From Phoma sp. XZ068 (Eukaryota; Ascomycota; Dothideomycetes; Pleosporales; Didymellaceae), in assembly GCA_004835665.1 (NCBI GenBank), contig RBKR01000002.1, positions 2,170,001-2,234,000 on the forward strand: DNA of 64,000 bases, in the 5' to 3' direction. The translations under genes and the position numbers were made by a program. Below the pieces are notes generated by a model. It saw only the letters and a list, made by a program, of their open reading frames with translations. It was not told the DNA's origin and ran no database searches. Shown here piece by piece: positions 1 through 11,539 of the stretch (position 1 is its first letter; each line of letters starts with the position of its first letter).

Positions 1-645
1 TCGTCCACGTCGATAGCCTCCGTCAACGCCCTGCTGAACATCGCCCGCCAGGAGTCTGCCGACGACTCCAGTCCTGCGTCTCGACAACCCAACAACACAT
101 CTCAGACGCCCACATTGGAAGAATGGGCGCACCCCCGAAAACTCACCTTTCTCGCCTTCAAAGACGATCTTGTGGCCCGGCTGGGGCCTCACCCCGATCA
201 AGCTTTCTACGCTCTCACACACCTCCCCATCGCACTCCCCGCACTCGAACTCCTCACCAATCTCATCACAAACCACACGCTCGATATCCACCACATCGAC
301 TCTAAGCAAGTCGTCTTATCCTTTGTCCAGCACGCCCTGCGTCTAGTCGAATACATGGGGCAGCCACCAAGCACCGACAACCAGCCCCCTTACCAGACAC
401 CCATCGGCATCGAGCCCGAGGCCGACCATGGTCGCGAGGCCCAGGGCAGGGCTATCCGGCTGCTGTTGCTATTCGTGAAGAACCTGATACGCAAGGGGCT
501 GGTTGACATCGACCCGCAGGGCGAAACTACCTTGTACTACGAGATCCAGGAGATATGCGTGCGGTACATGTGGATGAAGGAGGTCAGGGAATTTAGGATG
601 TGGATTCGAGAGGGGGAGACTACCGAGGAGGGCGAGGATGAGTGA
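1..645 (+). CDS. CNOT11: CCR4-NOT complex subunit 11-like protein, C-terminal part (5' truncated by window edge)
   Basis: Frame 1 is open from the first base to a TGA at 643-645, so about 214 codons of a longer gene are present and its start lies outside the window. The last ~140 residues match my memory of the C-terminal domain of CNOT11 (DUF2363): a helical pattern with LPALELLTNLITNHTLD, VVLSFVQHALRLVEYM and then a pair of helices around RLLLLFVKNLIRKGLVDI and EIQEICVRYMWMKEVREF. In animals CNOT11 binds CNOT1/CNOT10 as a module of the deadenylase complex that shortens mRNA poly(A) tails. A low-complexity Ser/Asn/Gln linker precedes the domain and an acidic tail ends it. The family assignment is from recall, not from a search. 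No intron is seen in this part. Confidence 0.65.
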   Translation, partial: SSTSIASVNALLNIARQESADDSSPASRQPNNTSQTPTLEEWAHPRKLTFLAFKDDLVARLGPHPDQAFYALTHLPIALPALELLTNLITNHTLDIHHIDSKQVVLSFVQHALRLVEYMGQPPSTDNQPPYQTPIGIEPEADHGREAQGRAIRLLLLFVKNLIRKGLVDIDPQGETTLYYEIQEICVRYMWMKEVREFRMWIREGETTEEGEDE

Positions 646-823
646 GTGAGCTGTATTAGTACTGCAGCGAAGGTGTATGTCGGGACTTTATTGCTATGGT
701 GGATTGAAGGAAGTGGTTCTATTGGTAGACCTCCGGAATTTAAGGATCCCCAATCACCATTTAACGCCTTATCAAGTGTAATCATTGCACATCAGCCACT
801 CAGCGCTGACTGCGTGATCATGA

Positions 824-2956
824 TTAAATGATACGAACAACACTCTTCCCACCCTCTTCAACATCCCCACACTGGAAGATCTGACCCATCCCAACTCGTC
901 GAAATGTACCCTCTGCTTCTGCTTCTTCGAGGAGGAGTACTACGTATGTTTCTTTGAAGGGCTCTCTTTGGAGGACTGAGGGGTCGGAGGATTTGGTTGT
1001 TTTTTGGCTCGTGAGGAGGGCGTGGAGGGTTTTATGCTGAGGCTCTGTATTACTTTCCCTCGCCTGTGGCTCCGGACTACCGTCCGTCGCCACCTCATCC
1101 ATCGCAGCAGTCCCAAACCAGCAGTGATCCTCACTGCGAACATTGTCGTACTTATGCATGAGCGGATTTGCTCCCGCGTCGGTAATCCTTTGATACATCT
1201 TGACCCACTGCTCGTAGTCCCATTGCCCGCCAGTCCCCAAGTCGCCGAGCTTGACTCTAATCATTCGACCGCTGACGGTAAGAACGCCATCATCACTGAT
1301 GTCCATCACTTCGAGGGCGCTTCCTGTAGTGAAACCGCCTTCGACTGGTTTGCTTCCTTGGGTGCCGTAATATATTCGACCGTCCATGCTTGCCCAGCTC
1401 CAGCTCGGTGCCCGTCCTGCTACTCTACCTCTTCGTTCATCTACCTGGTCGTAGGGAGCTGTTCGCCATACCAGTCCTAGATCGAGCTGCGTCTTCCACA
1501 TGCCGTAATAGTATTTATCCAGCGTCAGTGCGGACACATACCGAGCGAGTCCTTCCAACGCAGGAAGTCTGTCCGATTCGAACGTCAATTTGCGTTGTGT
1601 GTAATCTTCCACCACCCTCGCCCAGCTATGATTCACCAGCCCAGCTACCATGATGTTGAGTGTCGGCTGGTGTCGCCCATCAAACGCAATCAGCGTCCAG
1701 TACAGCGTCTGGAAGTAGAGATTATCAGGCCCGTTTTTCTGGCCTGGTCGTCGCGTCTCGAATTCAAACCCAGTCTTGCACTCGAACGACACCTGGTCCT
1801 CGGCGAAGTGCAGCGTACGCCGCGCCAACTGCTTCTCCTGCAGTGTCCAGGCGCGTGAGGCCAGCACCGATTTGCGAACGTGATCATCCCAGCTCTTCGT
1901 CCTGTCGTGCACTATCCACTCACCGGTAGGGTTCCCAGGTGCCTCTGACCTATATGTCAGCACGACCTTTGACTGGGGCGGTTTCCGAAGATTCAAACAC
2001 CCGCCGTTACTATCCACCGCCGACGTCGCAGAAATGGTGACATACGCATTCATATAGACGTCCGCCATATGCGATGCCTCCATCTCCCAATCACTGCCCG
2101 AATCCTGGATAATACACAGCGAATCAATCCACAAATACCTCACCCCCAGCGCGCGCGTAATAGCAACCGCATCCCTAAACGTCTTCGGCAACTCCTCCAT
2201 CCCAATCCTCTCCAACCGCCGCTCATACGACGCCCCCTCCGTCTTGAAATGCTTCGACTTCCCCCACACATGACTCAGCGCAACATAGCACCCCCTCCCC
2301 CCCAGCGCCTTCGCTTCAACAAGCCTCACCCCATCCTCAAACGCACAAACATCAATCACCCGCGTCGGTAACTCGCAATCCTTCTCATCATACTTCGCCC
2401 TCAACCTCTCCCCTTCTTTATCATGAGCCCCCGCAAGCATCATCTCCTGCCGCGTATACCCCAACAAACAATTCTCATGCCCACCCACACACCCCTCAAT
2501 CCACCCCTTCATCATCCGCACCGTCCCCTCACACAGCGGATCCGCACATATCGGCCGCGTAACCACAACACCCGCTGCCACAGACTCCGCGTCTGCTTCA
2601 ACACCAAGCCACGTCCACCCCGCAGCATACGGCTTACTCGCCTCAGGTGAGGTCTCGCGCGACAGCGGTCCCACCGAGACGATTAGTGCGTGTGCTGCTT
2701 CCTTGGGGGCAGCGGAGTGGCTGTTCATCGATACGGTGATGTGTGTGTCGTTTACTAACTGCCATGTTTTTTCTGGGCCGATGTGCGCGCGGTATTCTTC
2801 CGCTTGGGTTATGAGTTTGGTGGATGAGAGGGCGGTGAGGAGGAGGGTGCAGAGGGGGCAGGTTAGGGCGGAGGTGCGGAGGGTGAGGATGTTGGGGTGG
2901 AGGGTGAGGAGGCGGGTGTGGGGGGTTATTTGGGTGCAGGATGGACAGAGGGGCAT
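824..2956 (-). CDS. HET-domain (heterokaryon incompatibility) protein
   Basis: Single-exon ORF of 710 aa from the ATG at 2956. The frame stays open upstream to 3130, but that stretch is a K/N/T/R-rich translation of a microsatellite, so I chose the ATG that begins MPLCPSC. Residues 4-7 and 33-36 form two Cys pairs (CPSC, CPLC), a common N-terminal zinc-like feature. A HET domain (PF06985) occupies about 223-380, with YVALSHVWG, then FRDAVAITRALGVRYLWIDSLC, IIQD and the MADVYMNAYVTISATS block. The C-terminal half contains the usual APSWSWAS motif. HET proteins trigger programmed cell death when incompatible hyphae fuse, and most copies have no known partner. No NACHT or WD repeats are fused here. 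Confidence 0.85.
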   Translation of the reverse strand: MPLCPSCTQITPHTRLLTLHPNILTLRTSALTCPLCTLLLTALSSTKLITQAEEYRAHIGPEKTWQLVNDTHITVSMNSHSAAPKEAAHALIVSVGPLSRETSPEASKPYAAGWTWLGVEADAESVAAGVVVTRPICADPLCEGTVRMMKGWIEGCVGGHENCLLGYTRQEMMLAGAHDKEGERLRAKYDEKDCELPTRVIDVCAFEDGVRLVEAKALGGRGCYVALSHVWGKSKHFKTEGASYERRLERIGMEELPKTFRDAVAITRALGVRYLWIDSLCIIQDSGSDWEMEASHMADVYMNAYVTISATSAVDSNGGCLNLRKPPQSKVVLTYRSEAPGNPTGEWIVHDRTKSWDDHVRKSVLASRAWTLQEKQLARRTLHFAEDQVSFECKTGFEFETRRPGQKNGPDNLYFQTLYWTLIAFDGRHQPTLNIMVAGLVNHSWARVVEDYTQRKLTFESDRLPALEGLARYVSALTLDKYYYGMWKTQLDLGLVWRTAPYDQVDERRGRVAGRAPSWSWASMDGRIYYGTQGSKPVEGGFTTGSALEVMDISDDGVLTVSGRMIRVKLGDLGTGGQWDYEQWVKMYQRITDAGANPLMHKYDNVRSEDHCWFGTAAMDEVATDGSPEPQARESNTEPQHKTLHALLTSQKTTKSSDPSVLQREPFKETYVVLLLEEAEAEGTFRRVGMGQIFQCGDVEEGGKSVVRII

Positions 2957-2998
2957 TTTGGGGAAGCTGGGGGTTGGTGGTTTTTTTTGGTTGGGTGT

Positions 2999-3126
2999 GT
3001 TCTTCGTTCTGTTTTTCGTTCTGTTCTTCGTTTTGTTGTGCTGTTCGTTCTCTTGTCTTCTTCGTTCTGTTGTTTTCTTCGTTCCTTTCTCTTCTTCGTC
3101 CTGTTCTGTTCTTCGTCCTGTTCTGT
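2999..3126. repeat. Degenerate TTCGTTCTG microsatellite at the 5' end of the HET gene
   Basis: About 128 bp made almost only of T, C and G, built on repeats of TTCGTTCTG and TTCGTCCTG with small variants. It ends about 40 bp upstream of the chosen HET start codon. Read on the minus strand it stays open and encodes a hydrophilic Lys/Asn/Thr/Arg-rich stretch, so expansion can lengthen the apparent N-terminus of the protein without breaking frame. It may equally be 5' UTR or promoter. Confidence 0.75.
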
Positions 3127-3130
3127 TCAC

Positions 3131-3850
3131 TGATATGTCTTGCCCTCCGTCCCGTTCTGCTCTTACCCTGCTATATTCTCAGGCTCTCCTATTAAACCTG
3201 GAGCGAAGGAGTACCAGTAAGAAGGCACGTTTGCACGTCGAGGTGGCTCCAGTATCTATACTTGGAGTATAACTATCTGCAGCAGGTTCAGATCAATTAT
3301 ACCAGGTGCGGTGTTGGACGGATGTCTTCACGGATGGATAGCACGATGCCCCCCACATGTCCTCCCTTGTATGTATATGCCGTCCGGTCTGCCCGTAACA
3401 GCAATATGCCCGCGATCTAGTCAACTAGGGTAAGCGAGACTGACACGATTACCCAATAGGGTGTATTCGGTACACTGCACAAATCAGCTGAGCAACATCG
3501 AGGCTACAACACCCAACTGCTACTTCAGGTGCTTGCTTGAGGTCAATATGCTTTCTGGACGAGAATATCCTCGGCCCGATGGTATTGCTTCTGCTCGCGA
3601 ATTTGGGCCGATACTATCGTATGATAGAAACTGAGCATTCAAGGTGTATATTTTCTAGTACACCTGATGGCTAGCAATAAGCTGCAGGAACACGCGGTTC
3701 AGATGTGCTGGGCTGTACGAGTACGATTGCGCTTTCACCGGTAATTACGACACGCAGTCTTATCTGGCTGAAGATGACAATCCCCATCTGCTTACTTTAC
3801 AAAACAACCTTATCTAAACAGAGTCTAAATTCTATACATCAAGATTATGC
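3131..3850. other. Intergenic spacer, HET gene promoter side
   Basis: About 720 bp between the HET gene and the 3' end of the Zn2Cys6 gene, both on the minus strand. It should hold the HET promoter and the terminator of the regulator. I see no ORF with a recognisable product, no tRNA and no clear repeat. Confidence 0.6.
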
Positions 3851-5029
3851 CTATAGCTCTACCTGCTCACAGCACCATTTTGTAATTTTACTCCATTCTT
3901 CCCCTTGGTCATTAAGCGTTTTCGATGATTCTCTAACAAGCTGCTTGCCTAAGCATCTAGCCCACCACATATCGTCTAGCTGGTCTAGAAGAACACTCCA
4001 GTGCATAAAAATGGCCAATGCCATGGATTCCTCCTTTCGCAGTTCCTCCATGAACTCCGCATCAATCTTCAGCAGCCACGGAAGCATCGAACGTCCAGAT
4101 TCACATGCTTGCTCGAGCTTCAGAATCGCGTCGTCAAAGACCTGGTGCTTCCTGCTCCCGTCATCTCCCTGGTTGCAGCTTCTGAGATATGCATTGTTCA
4201 AGTCTCGTAGCTCCTGCGCAGGAAAGACCTTTCCAATGCCCAACGGTCTTCTGGCCACATTGCTGCGTATCACCTCGCCAAATGGTCCTTGGAGAAGCCA
4301 CTGGCGACTGATTTCGACAATCGAGCTGATGCCTCGCAGAAGGTCAATGATGGGTAATATTGTCGCCGCCGTCGACTTGACCTCGTCGCTTGAGCCGCCC
4401 GGGAGATTCGGCGATACGATTGCACAGATCAGAACCATTGCTGAGCAGGCAAAGATTGCCACGCATCGAGAGGGCGTAATATTGTGAAGCACTTGACGCA
4501 GTCCGGAAATAGCCTCACTATGATACTGCAATGCGGCTCGAGTAATGACACGGGCGGTGTTTGCATCTTTGGCCTCGCTGGCCATGTGGTGTGAAGTCAC
4601 TGCCAGCAAAGCTTTCATCAGGAAGTCGTTCCGCCGCGCTTCTTTGCCTACGTAGTCTCTGAATATTTCCGCCAGTTGAGGCGAGAAGCTGTAACACGTC
4701 CGTGTGCACCAGTAGTGCATCAACTCCATCTCCCCTGGCCTGACGGAATGGCATGCTAGCGTTTCAATAGAGGAGTCGGGGGCGTTGCAGGAAGCGTATA
4801 GTCTTGCGTCTTGTACAGTTTTGATGCTGAGTTCAACAGCCGGAATGGTCCGGAGTTGAGATCCGCGAGCAGGGGGGTAGACGATAACTCGCCAGTCATA
4901 GTTGCAAGTGACTTCTCTTTGGATACAGCCTGAACAGGTTGGTTGCTTCTCGTCGCATTTAACACGCCTTCTTCGGCATTCGTGGCATCCGGATCGAGAC
5001 TTTTTGTGCGACCGCCGCCGGACAGGCAT
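3851..5029 (-). CDS. Zn(II)2Cys6 fungal transcription factor
   Basis: Intronless ORF of 392 aa from an ATG at 5029. The N-terminus is basic (RRRSHKKSRSG) and runs into a complete binuclear zinc cluster at residues 15-42 with six cysteines in the order CHEC, C (VKC), C (PTC), CSGC-type spacing and a final C (TC). The rest is helical and resembles the fungal-specific regulatory region (DUF3468-type), including the segment HYWCTRTCYSFSP common in sterol-uptake-type regulators. These proteins bind CGG-type DNA half-sites in the nucleus. The target is unknown; nearest neighbours are a HET gene and an RTA1-like gene. At 392 aa it is at the short end for the family but looks complete. Confidence 0.85.
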   Translation of the reverse strand: MPVRRRSHKKSRSGCHECRRRRVKCDEKQPTCSGCIQREVTCNYDWRVIVYPPARGSQLRTIPAVELSIKTVQDARLYASCNAPDSSIETLACHSVRPGEMELMHYWCTRTCYSFSPQLAEIFRDYVGKEARRNDFLMKALLAVTSHHMASEAKDANTARVITRAALQYHSEAISGLRQVLHNITPSRCVAIFACSAMVLICAIVSPNLPGGSSDEVKSTAATILPIIDLLRGISSIVEISRQWLLQGPFGEVIRSNVARRPLGIGKVFPAQELRDLNNAYLRSCNQGDDGSRKHQVFDDAILKLEQACESGRSMLPWLLKIDAEFMEELRKEESMALAIFMHWSVLLDQLDDMWWARCLGKQLVRESSKTLNDQGEEWSKITKWCCEQVEL

Positions 5030-6769
5030 GAAGGTGATAGTAGGTCAAGAACGGGTGATGGGCGTACTGCGCCCTTCTAGGAACCGCTTATGAAGAAGGA
5101 ATGTTTACGAGCGTAAGATTGATTTCGCGGGCTGTTTTCGGGCGCTGTTTGGGCCAAGAGGAGCGCTATCCAATTGTTCATGGTGCAACGCGCGTCTACG
5201 AGGCACAGCCACGAAATAGTCAACTTTTACAGTCCAACGGTTCTAGGCGTAGCTAGCATAGGAAACCTAGAGCCATAGGAGAATAATGTAAGTGTACCTA
5301 TTAATGCAACCATTAATGTTAATGACTATTGTTGTGATGCAGAAGAATCTTAGGTATAGATACTTAGCTAGCATGCATGTTATCTGCTCTAGTGCGCGCC
5401 TTGTACGCAAAGCACTTGACGCACTACTTGCCCGTTAAGCGATTCGAAAGCGCTGCAAATTGTCAGTACCATAGAGCTGCCCGATTAGTTGTAATGATAG
5501 TTTGCTTAGATTTCTATTGGCAAGACTGCACTCTATTAGAACCAAGATCATCCTAGGGACGAGGGACTAGTTTGCGTCGCTTGAGGCTTGGATGATGCCA
5601 GCAAGTAGATAATCAGTGCGGCTGAGCCCCAGTGGCTGATTAGGGTTGGCTGGGAATGTAGGGGCTGTGTTTGTATACACTGTGTGAGAACGAAATCAAC
5701 GCTTGGTGCACTCAAACAAACGTCACAGTTCGCTGTCACACAAGACCAAATATGGCTATGTAATATAACGCACCTGATTAGATAGATACTACAAATTGTA
5801 GCAAAACATTATCTTACATCAGAATAGCTGGTATACACATGAGTGCTAGTGCATCTGTGCGGCCGTCATTAAGTGAGAAGGAAGCCGCGGTCTAGGATAA
5901 CAAATTGTAGAAAAACACATAGTACAGAGATAAATAAGGCTTTTGAGATGAATACAAGAGAAAAAGAGAACGAGAAGTGTCATGCGGCATGCGAGGACAA
6001 CAAGGTAGGAAGGCAGACGCCACTAGCTAAACAAGTGGCTGGAATAGCAGCTCAAAGAAAGTGTCAACTAAACTCTCGCCACACTACAATAGCTATGAAG
6101 AGCCTTTGAAGCATAAGCGCAAGTGTTCACAGCCAACTAAGCAAGAAATCAAATATTAGAGTCCTGTTGTCGGTGATGTGGATGACAGGTTTGTCATGCT
6201 GCTGTCCGAGCTGTCTCTACACCATATTATCGAAGCATGCACCTGCCCTGAAATGTAAATGCACAATTTTTCTGCCTTGCCTGCGACAGCTTATATACTG
6301 ATCCATGATCTTGCGCGCAAGATATTATATATTTGTCCGTAACGTCATATACCTACGCGGTGTTACAATCAACTTTTAAATGACTACAATATGTGCATAT
6401 GGTGACAGATCAAATCGTTGCTCATGTTTCTTTCTCGCATCCAGTCGTCCCAGACTTGACGTTCGTATTCGCCTTCGTTGTCGCTGAGCCACTTGCCAAG
6501 GTTACATGGACGAGCTTACGGACAAAGATAAGCACATCATCCCTGTCACAACAACGTATTCGTATATACTTCCTAATGCATGATTGGTCAATCTACATGT
6601 TTTTGTATATCTTAAAGCTCTACTTCACACAACATCACAATTTCCAACGTTCAGTTTCTGCTCTACCTCACCAGACTTCAGCTCTGCTTCTACTGCTATA
6701 CCCGCGCACTTTCAAGCGATAATTATTTGTTGATCTGTACAAAAGTTAGCCCCACTTTGTTCCTACGCA
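5030..6769. other. Gene-poor spacer of 1.7 kb
   Basis: AT-rich stretch between two divergent genes, the regulator on the minus strand and the RTA1-like gene on the plus strand. Only short unconvincing ORFs occur. A 13-base palindrome CTACAAATTGTAG lies near 5788, and a close variant of its 3' half followed by AAAAACA recurs near 5899, perhaps traces of an old element. The last 300 bases should include the RTA1-like promoter. No recognisable gene. Confidence 0.5.
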
Positions 6770-7736
6770 ATGGCTGAGAAGGACTCTTACTACGACTATA
6801 TTCCCTCTGTTGCTGCAGCCGGAATCTTCACTGCCTTGTTCATAGTGCTGGCTTTGTTTCATCTCTATCGGACGTTCAGCACACGCACGTGGTTCTGCAT
6901 CCCCTTCACCGTGGGAGCTATCCGTGAGTATCTCCGAACCCACATCAACTTCTGTTCTACGTGTCGGCCCCTCGTTCATTTTGGCACGAGTGGTATGCTA
7001 AAGTCTTTTGCAGTCGAAGTCATCGGCTACATATGCCGCGCTTTGGGCAAATCCAAACCCAACGTACTAATACTCTACATAATCCAGTCGCTTTTCATCC
7101 TACTCGCACCGATTCTGTTCGCTGCTTCAGTGTACATGTTCCTCGCGCGCATCATTCGGGCTACGAACACGACCCACTATTCGATCATCAGCATAAACTG
7201 GGTGACAAAAGTCTTTGTCGGCGGGGACATCCTTTGTTTCCTCATCCAGGCTGCCGGAGGAGGCATCCTCGCCGGCAGTGACGACAAGGCCAGTTCAGAC
7301 CTTGGAAAAGGAGTCATCCTTGCGGGCCTGTGCCTACAGATGGCCATCTTTGGATTCTTCATGGTTGTAGCTGCGATCTGGCAGAAAAGGATGAAGGGTG
7401 CCAAAGAAAGCAGAGCCACGTCTTTCAACTGGTTAACTTACCTGCAAATGCTGTACATTGTCAGCATTCTTATCACAATCCGGAATCTATTCAGGGTCAT
7501 CGAGTATGCAATGGGACGTAAGTCGATCCCAACCGACTGTTTTGTCACGATACTGAGAATTTATAGCCGACGGATACCTTCTCGTAAATGAGTGGCCTAT
7601 CTACGTCTTCGATGCTGCTCTGATGGTCGTTGTACTAGCCATCTGCGCCATGTGGTATGTTACTGATGTAATGAGGGCCGCACAGAACGAAGGCAACCAT
7701 ATGGAGATGTTGACAGGATCGAATACCTCCAACTAG
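6770..7736 (+). CDS. RTA1-like multi-spanning membrane protein
   Basis: Three exons, 6770-6923, 7014-7517 and 7567-7736, give 275 aa. Intron 1 (90 nt) stays open but inserts a non-conserved segment, and removing it restores VGAI-LEVIGYICRALG, the family signature. Intron 2 (49 nt) is needed to reach MGPDGYLLVNEWPIYVFDA, the typical last-loop motif. About seven hydrophobic helices are visible, as expected for the RTA1 family (PF04479). Members include Rta1 and Rsb1 of yeast, linked to resistance to 7-aminocholesterol and to sphingoid long-chain base release, at the plasma membrane or internal membranes. The substrate here is unknown. The start ATG is in the context CGCAATGG. Confidence 0.88.
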
Positions 7737-8316
7737 AAAGAAGACCGCGAGAGCTCTGATTCCGGCTAGGTGTGACTACGTCAATGGTTGGGCCTGGTTA
7801 CGAGGGTGCAGCATATCGCCTACCTCACAACCGTATGAAACAACACCAATGGTGTACTGTGAGGGCAAGAACACTATATCGACATCGTAGGTCCCAATGG
7901 TGTGGAAACGAACTTGGAAACTGAGAAAACTGTTCAGCAGTGTTGTCGTTTGGATGTGGTCAATTTGTACATGTACTAGTAAGAAAGGATTGGAATTATG
8001 GCTATAATTACAAAACATCAACCCTTCTACTAGGTGTTACTACTTGTCCGTTACAGCTTCAGAAAAGAGATATGGCGCTATAGCCTACTCAGAATGAGCG
8101 CAAAGAAATGCATTGACTTGTGGGTGTCCGCATCAATTACATCTTAGACTCTGAAGAGTCTGCGTTTGGAAAGACAAAATTTCTCTTTTGCTTCGTACGG
8201 AATGCAAGCGACTTAGTATGCTATGGCCACCTGCAAGTTATTAGCAGTGGAATGTCTGAAGCTGAAGGTGGGATTCATGTACATATAAATATCGAAAATG
8301 CTGATCAAATGCGCAT
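7737..8316. other. Convergent 3' spacer
   Basis: About 580 bp between the 3' ends of the RTA1-like gene and the deaminase-like gene. It should contain both terminators. I see no further gene. Confidence 0.55.
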
Positions 8317-10413
8317 CTAAATATGATGCGGAGCCTGAGGAGTGATTCTAACAAGAGCTCCTCGAGCCATGATGAGCATGTCAGTGTGACAATTCAGCTC
8401 CTGCGACGTCTGGTACTCAAACGCTTCCACGTTCACAATGGTAGCCGCTTTGCCACCAAGCAGCTCCCTCGTCTCTTCGACCGAAAGCCATTCAATACTG
8501 TAGACAAGTTCTGCGTTGTTTCTGTTTGCACCTGATGCTGATTCTGCGGTGTACTCTATATGAAGTTCAAGGGCTCCCGCAGTGTGGAAATGTGGTTCGC
8601 GCGTGAGAGCTAGTCTGCTAACCCGGCGCACACCCTGAACCAATTCTGCAACATCACTTATGGCGGACTTGTGGTGAATTGTTTGGGAGCTACTGCTTCT
8701 CGAGGATTCTTGCATCGCATGATGATCCGACAAGTGCATTTCGGGAGCTTCTTCGTCGTCTGCCATGACAGTACTTCTCAAGCTGAGTTCGGAAGAAGAA
8801 CTTTCCAAATCTTCTGGAGAGGGGCCTGCTGCACGGGTATTGGGTAGTATCGGATGCTCCCAAGATCTGGAAGTGTCGCTGGCCAGAGCTTTGTCTAGGG
8901 ATGTCTCCTCCAGTGCGGTTGCTTCCGCCACAACTGATGTGCGCAACGTTGAGGTAGATAAAGGCAGTGTCAACAACGTACTCTCGTTCGGATCTGGGTA
9001 GATAGTCTTCTTTTGTCTTGAAAATAGTATCTCGAGACTGGCTTTGATCTGATCTTCTAGTGCTGAATTGAGTCTCAGGTCCAAATCGTTGAGGTTGTGC
9101 ATGAATGGCAATCTCCATCCAGGATATAATCGCCCATGGCACCGGGGCGTGTACATTTTCCCATGCATCAGTATAAAAACATTACACAGGAAGCAGGCAT
9201 CCTTGCTGGAGCAAACAACTCGTGGTGGTAACTTTGAAGGATTCCGTTCGTAATAGAATAGAAGTTGGATTTCGGCATGTATTTTCGCCTCTTGCAATGT
9301 CTTCCTTGTTTGCGCAGCGAACTGGTCACTGAGCTGTGGGCTAGTCGTTTTTAAAAGACGACAGAGGTAGCTAAGATTGGATCCTTGACTAATTGCTCTG
9401 GCCCTTGACATTGCAGACGCAAGGTTGGGAGTACGATTCTCGTCCAAAAATCGACGAAACGCATCTTCGGGTAGATTGACGAGTACAACCTTCGCTTGCC
9501 GCAACAGAGGTGATCTTTTGGCCGTGCTGTATAGCAATCTTGCAGCTTCTCGGTATCTCGACACTTTGTTGACGATGTTGACGAGGTTTTTCCGTGAATT
9601 GGGATCCATGACACGGTTATGTATTGAGTCCATCAAGGCCCGAAGACGTCCGATCTGCTTCAGCCGGTAGATGCCCTCGACCAGATCTTCCAACTCCGCT
9701 ACCTTTTGATGCTTAACCCATATATCGGCTAATTTTACAACTTCTTTGGCTTTTTCTATGAACGCCACCACGGGGAGGCCGTGCAACGTGCGCTCACTGA
9801 CTTGCTTGAGGGATGTAATAGCTTCGCCTAAAACGACTCTGAGGGGTTGTTTAAAAGTACCGCGGCTGTTGGCCACAAACCTCAGACGGCTCAAAATGCG
9901 ATGGTAACACATGGAGATAATTGCAGTGAAAATCCGATGTTTTAGATCTTGGCTTCTGTTTGGTGCTAACACTGGTCATTGACGGCAAGAGCGAAGGGGT
10001 TTCTACCGCATACCTTCCGAAATCTCTGACAGAATTGCAAAGATATTCTCCAGACTCTGCTTTATATCCTGAAGAATACCATTGCCATCTTCCCTATTGG
10101 CCTTATTTACAGCTAGTACAACATTCACTGACGCCAACTCAGGATTCTCTTCGATACAGAGCGCTGTGACATAGTTCGAATTATTGTTTGTGTTAGAGAG
10201 GAAAGCCAACGTGCTGGCCAAGATCCGCTCCTCGTTCAAAGACAATGTATAATTCGCTTGGCGGATTGAAGGCTGGCTAACCTCATTGTGAGAAGGCTGA
10301 ACTGGGACCGAATGGAGAAGATAGAGTAGGGCGATGTTCTCAGCACAGATCACTGCGGGCGGCAGAGAGGAGGTCGACATGTCCAGCGAGAAGAAATATG
10401 AGCAATTAGACAT
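8317..10413 (-). CDS. OTT_1508-like nucleic-acid deaminase family protein
   Basis: Two exons on the minus strand, 10413-10014 and 9965-8317, joined across a 48-nt intron (GTATGC...GTTAG) give 682 aa. The join restores the helical segment ...ILSEISE-APNRSQDLKHRIF. The deaminase core is at about 355-405: IHAEIQLLFYYE carries the HAE zinc/proton-shuttle motif (about 363-365), and SKDACFLCN gives the CxxC pair (about 391 and 394), followed by MHGKMYTPRCHGRLYPGW. This pattern fits the OTT_1508-like deaminases (PF14441), an ascomycete-expanded branch of the cytidine-deaminase fold with no known substrate. The last ~200 residues are Ser-rich, then a conserved-looking tail. An internal ATG 11 codons downstream is an alternative start. 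Its neighbour at 11.5-13.0 kb carries a second deaminase domain. Confidence 0.8.
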
Positions 10414-11539
10414 TGTGAGAGTGACAGCAGGCTGAAGCAACTTAGGCTGAGTTTCACGTGATGGAGGTCAGCCTTCTGCGGCGCTGTTGTGTAACAAGGG
10501 TGGCGACTCTCGCGTCTTTTGCTCTCTCTCAACGCAACAGGAGAGATTATTACCTCAAGTCACATAAAGGACGATAAGCTTGACAATTACTTGATGTCTG
10601 AGTTAATCTGACCCCTTGAAATCGCGTCCATCGATAGAGAGATCTCGGTTCTAGGTTCGCATCCACTTCATGGTCTCTATTCTAGATAAGCATGGGCCAA
10701 ATGCATGACAAGCCTCGCTTCGACTTTGAAGCGGGGTATACCTGTAGCATGATCTTGCGCAACACTCTGAACTTGTTGCTCCCTCGAATCCTGCTTCAGC
10801 CGTGAGGGCTAATGTCACAGAGCAGCCGGGTGTGTTCGAAAATGGGACAGGCGATGCAATTGACCGAGCCCACTGCCGCAGCAACTGTATGACGGTTTGA
10901 TCGGCGGAGTCCGACTTGATCGCTTATCTGCACAACCCGCCGCTTCAAAGTTTCTTAAATCTCCGGGACAACGTACTCTTACACTGCATGAGGCCTGCTG
11001 CAGTATATGTCCCAGCCGACTTCAGTCCAGCAAGCCAGCCGGTCAGCCCAAGCGCACGCACGGGGGGCTAGAAACGTTGCAACGACTGCTGATGGGATCG
11101 AAACATGATTTATAAGAGACTGCAGATTACGTAGAAGACCGACCCGCCCGCAGTTATCCGACATTCCTATTAGGTTTCAGTCTCGCCGTCACCTGGGTCT
11201 ACGCCTTAGCCTCGATGGTATCACCGCTAACGAACCCTCGCACAACGAGGTAGGAGACGATGACATAGAAAGTACCTACCTGGTATACGGACCCCAAATG
11301 TATTCCTGCGGCAGAGAATAGAGCAATGCCAGCATGATTATTAGACGACCATTCTTTGTTCACGATGCGAAAACGGGAATATACGTAGGGATACCTCTCG
11401 AAAAAATACTGTTGGTGAAGCAGACATAGTCTCCCAGAAACATCTCAGAATAACTCCTTAACTTGCAACAGCATACACCCTAAGGGTTACAAAAGTCTGG
11501 AGGGTTAACTACGCTGTTGGAAACCTGGTCCTAGCGGAT
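10414..11539. other. Spacer between the two deaminase-type genes
   Basis: About 1.1 kb without a convincing gene. A minus-strand ORF near 10651-10884 has six cysteines but lacks an ATG start and I do not recognise it. The segment adjoining 10413 should be the promoter of the OTT_1508-like gene. Confidence 0.45.
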
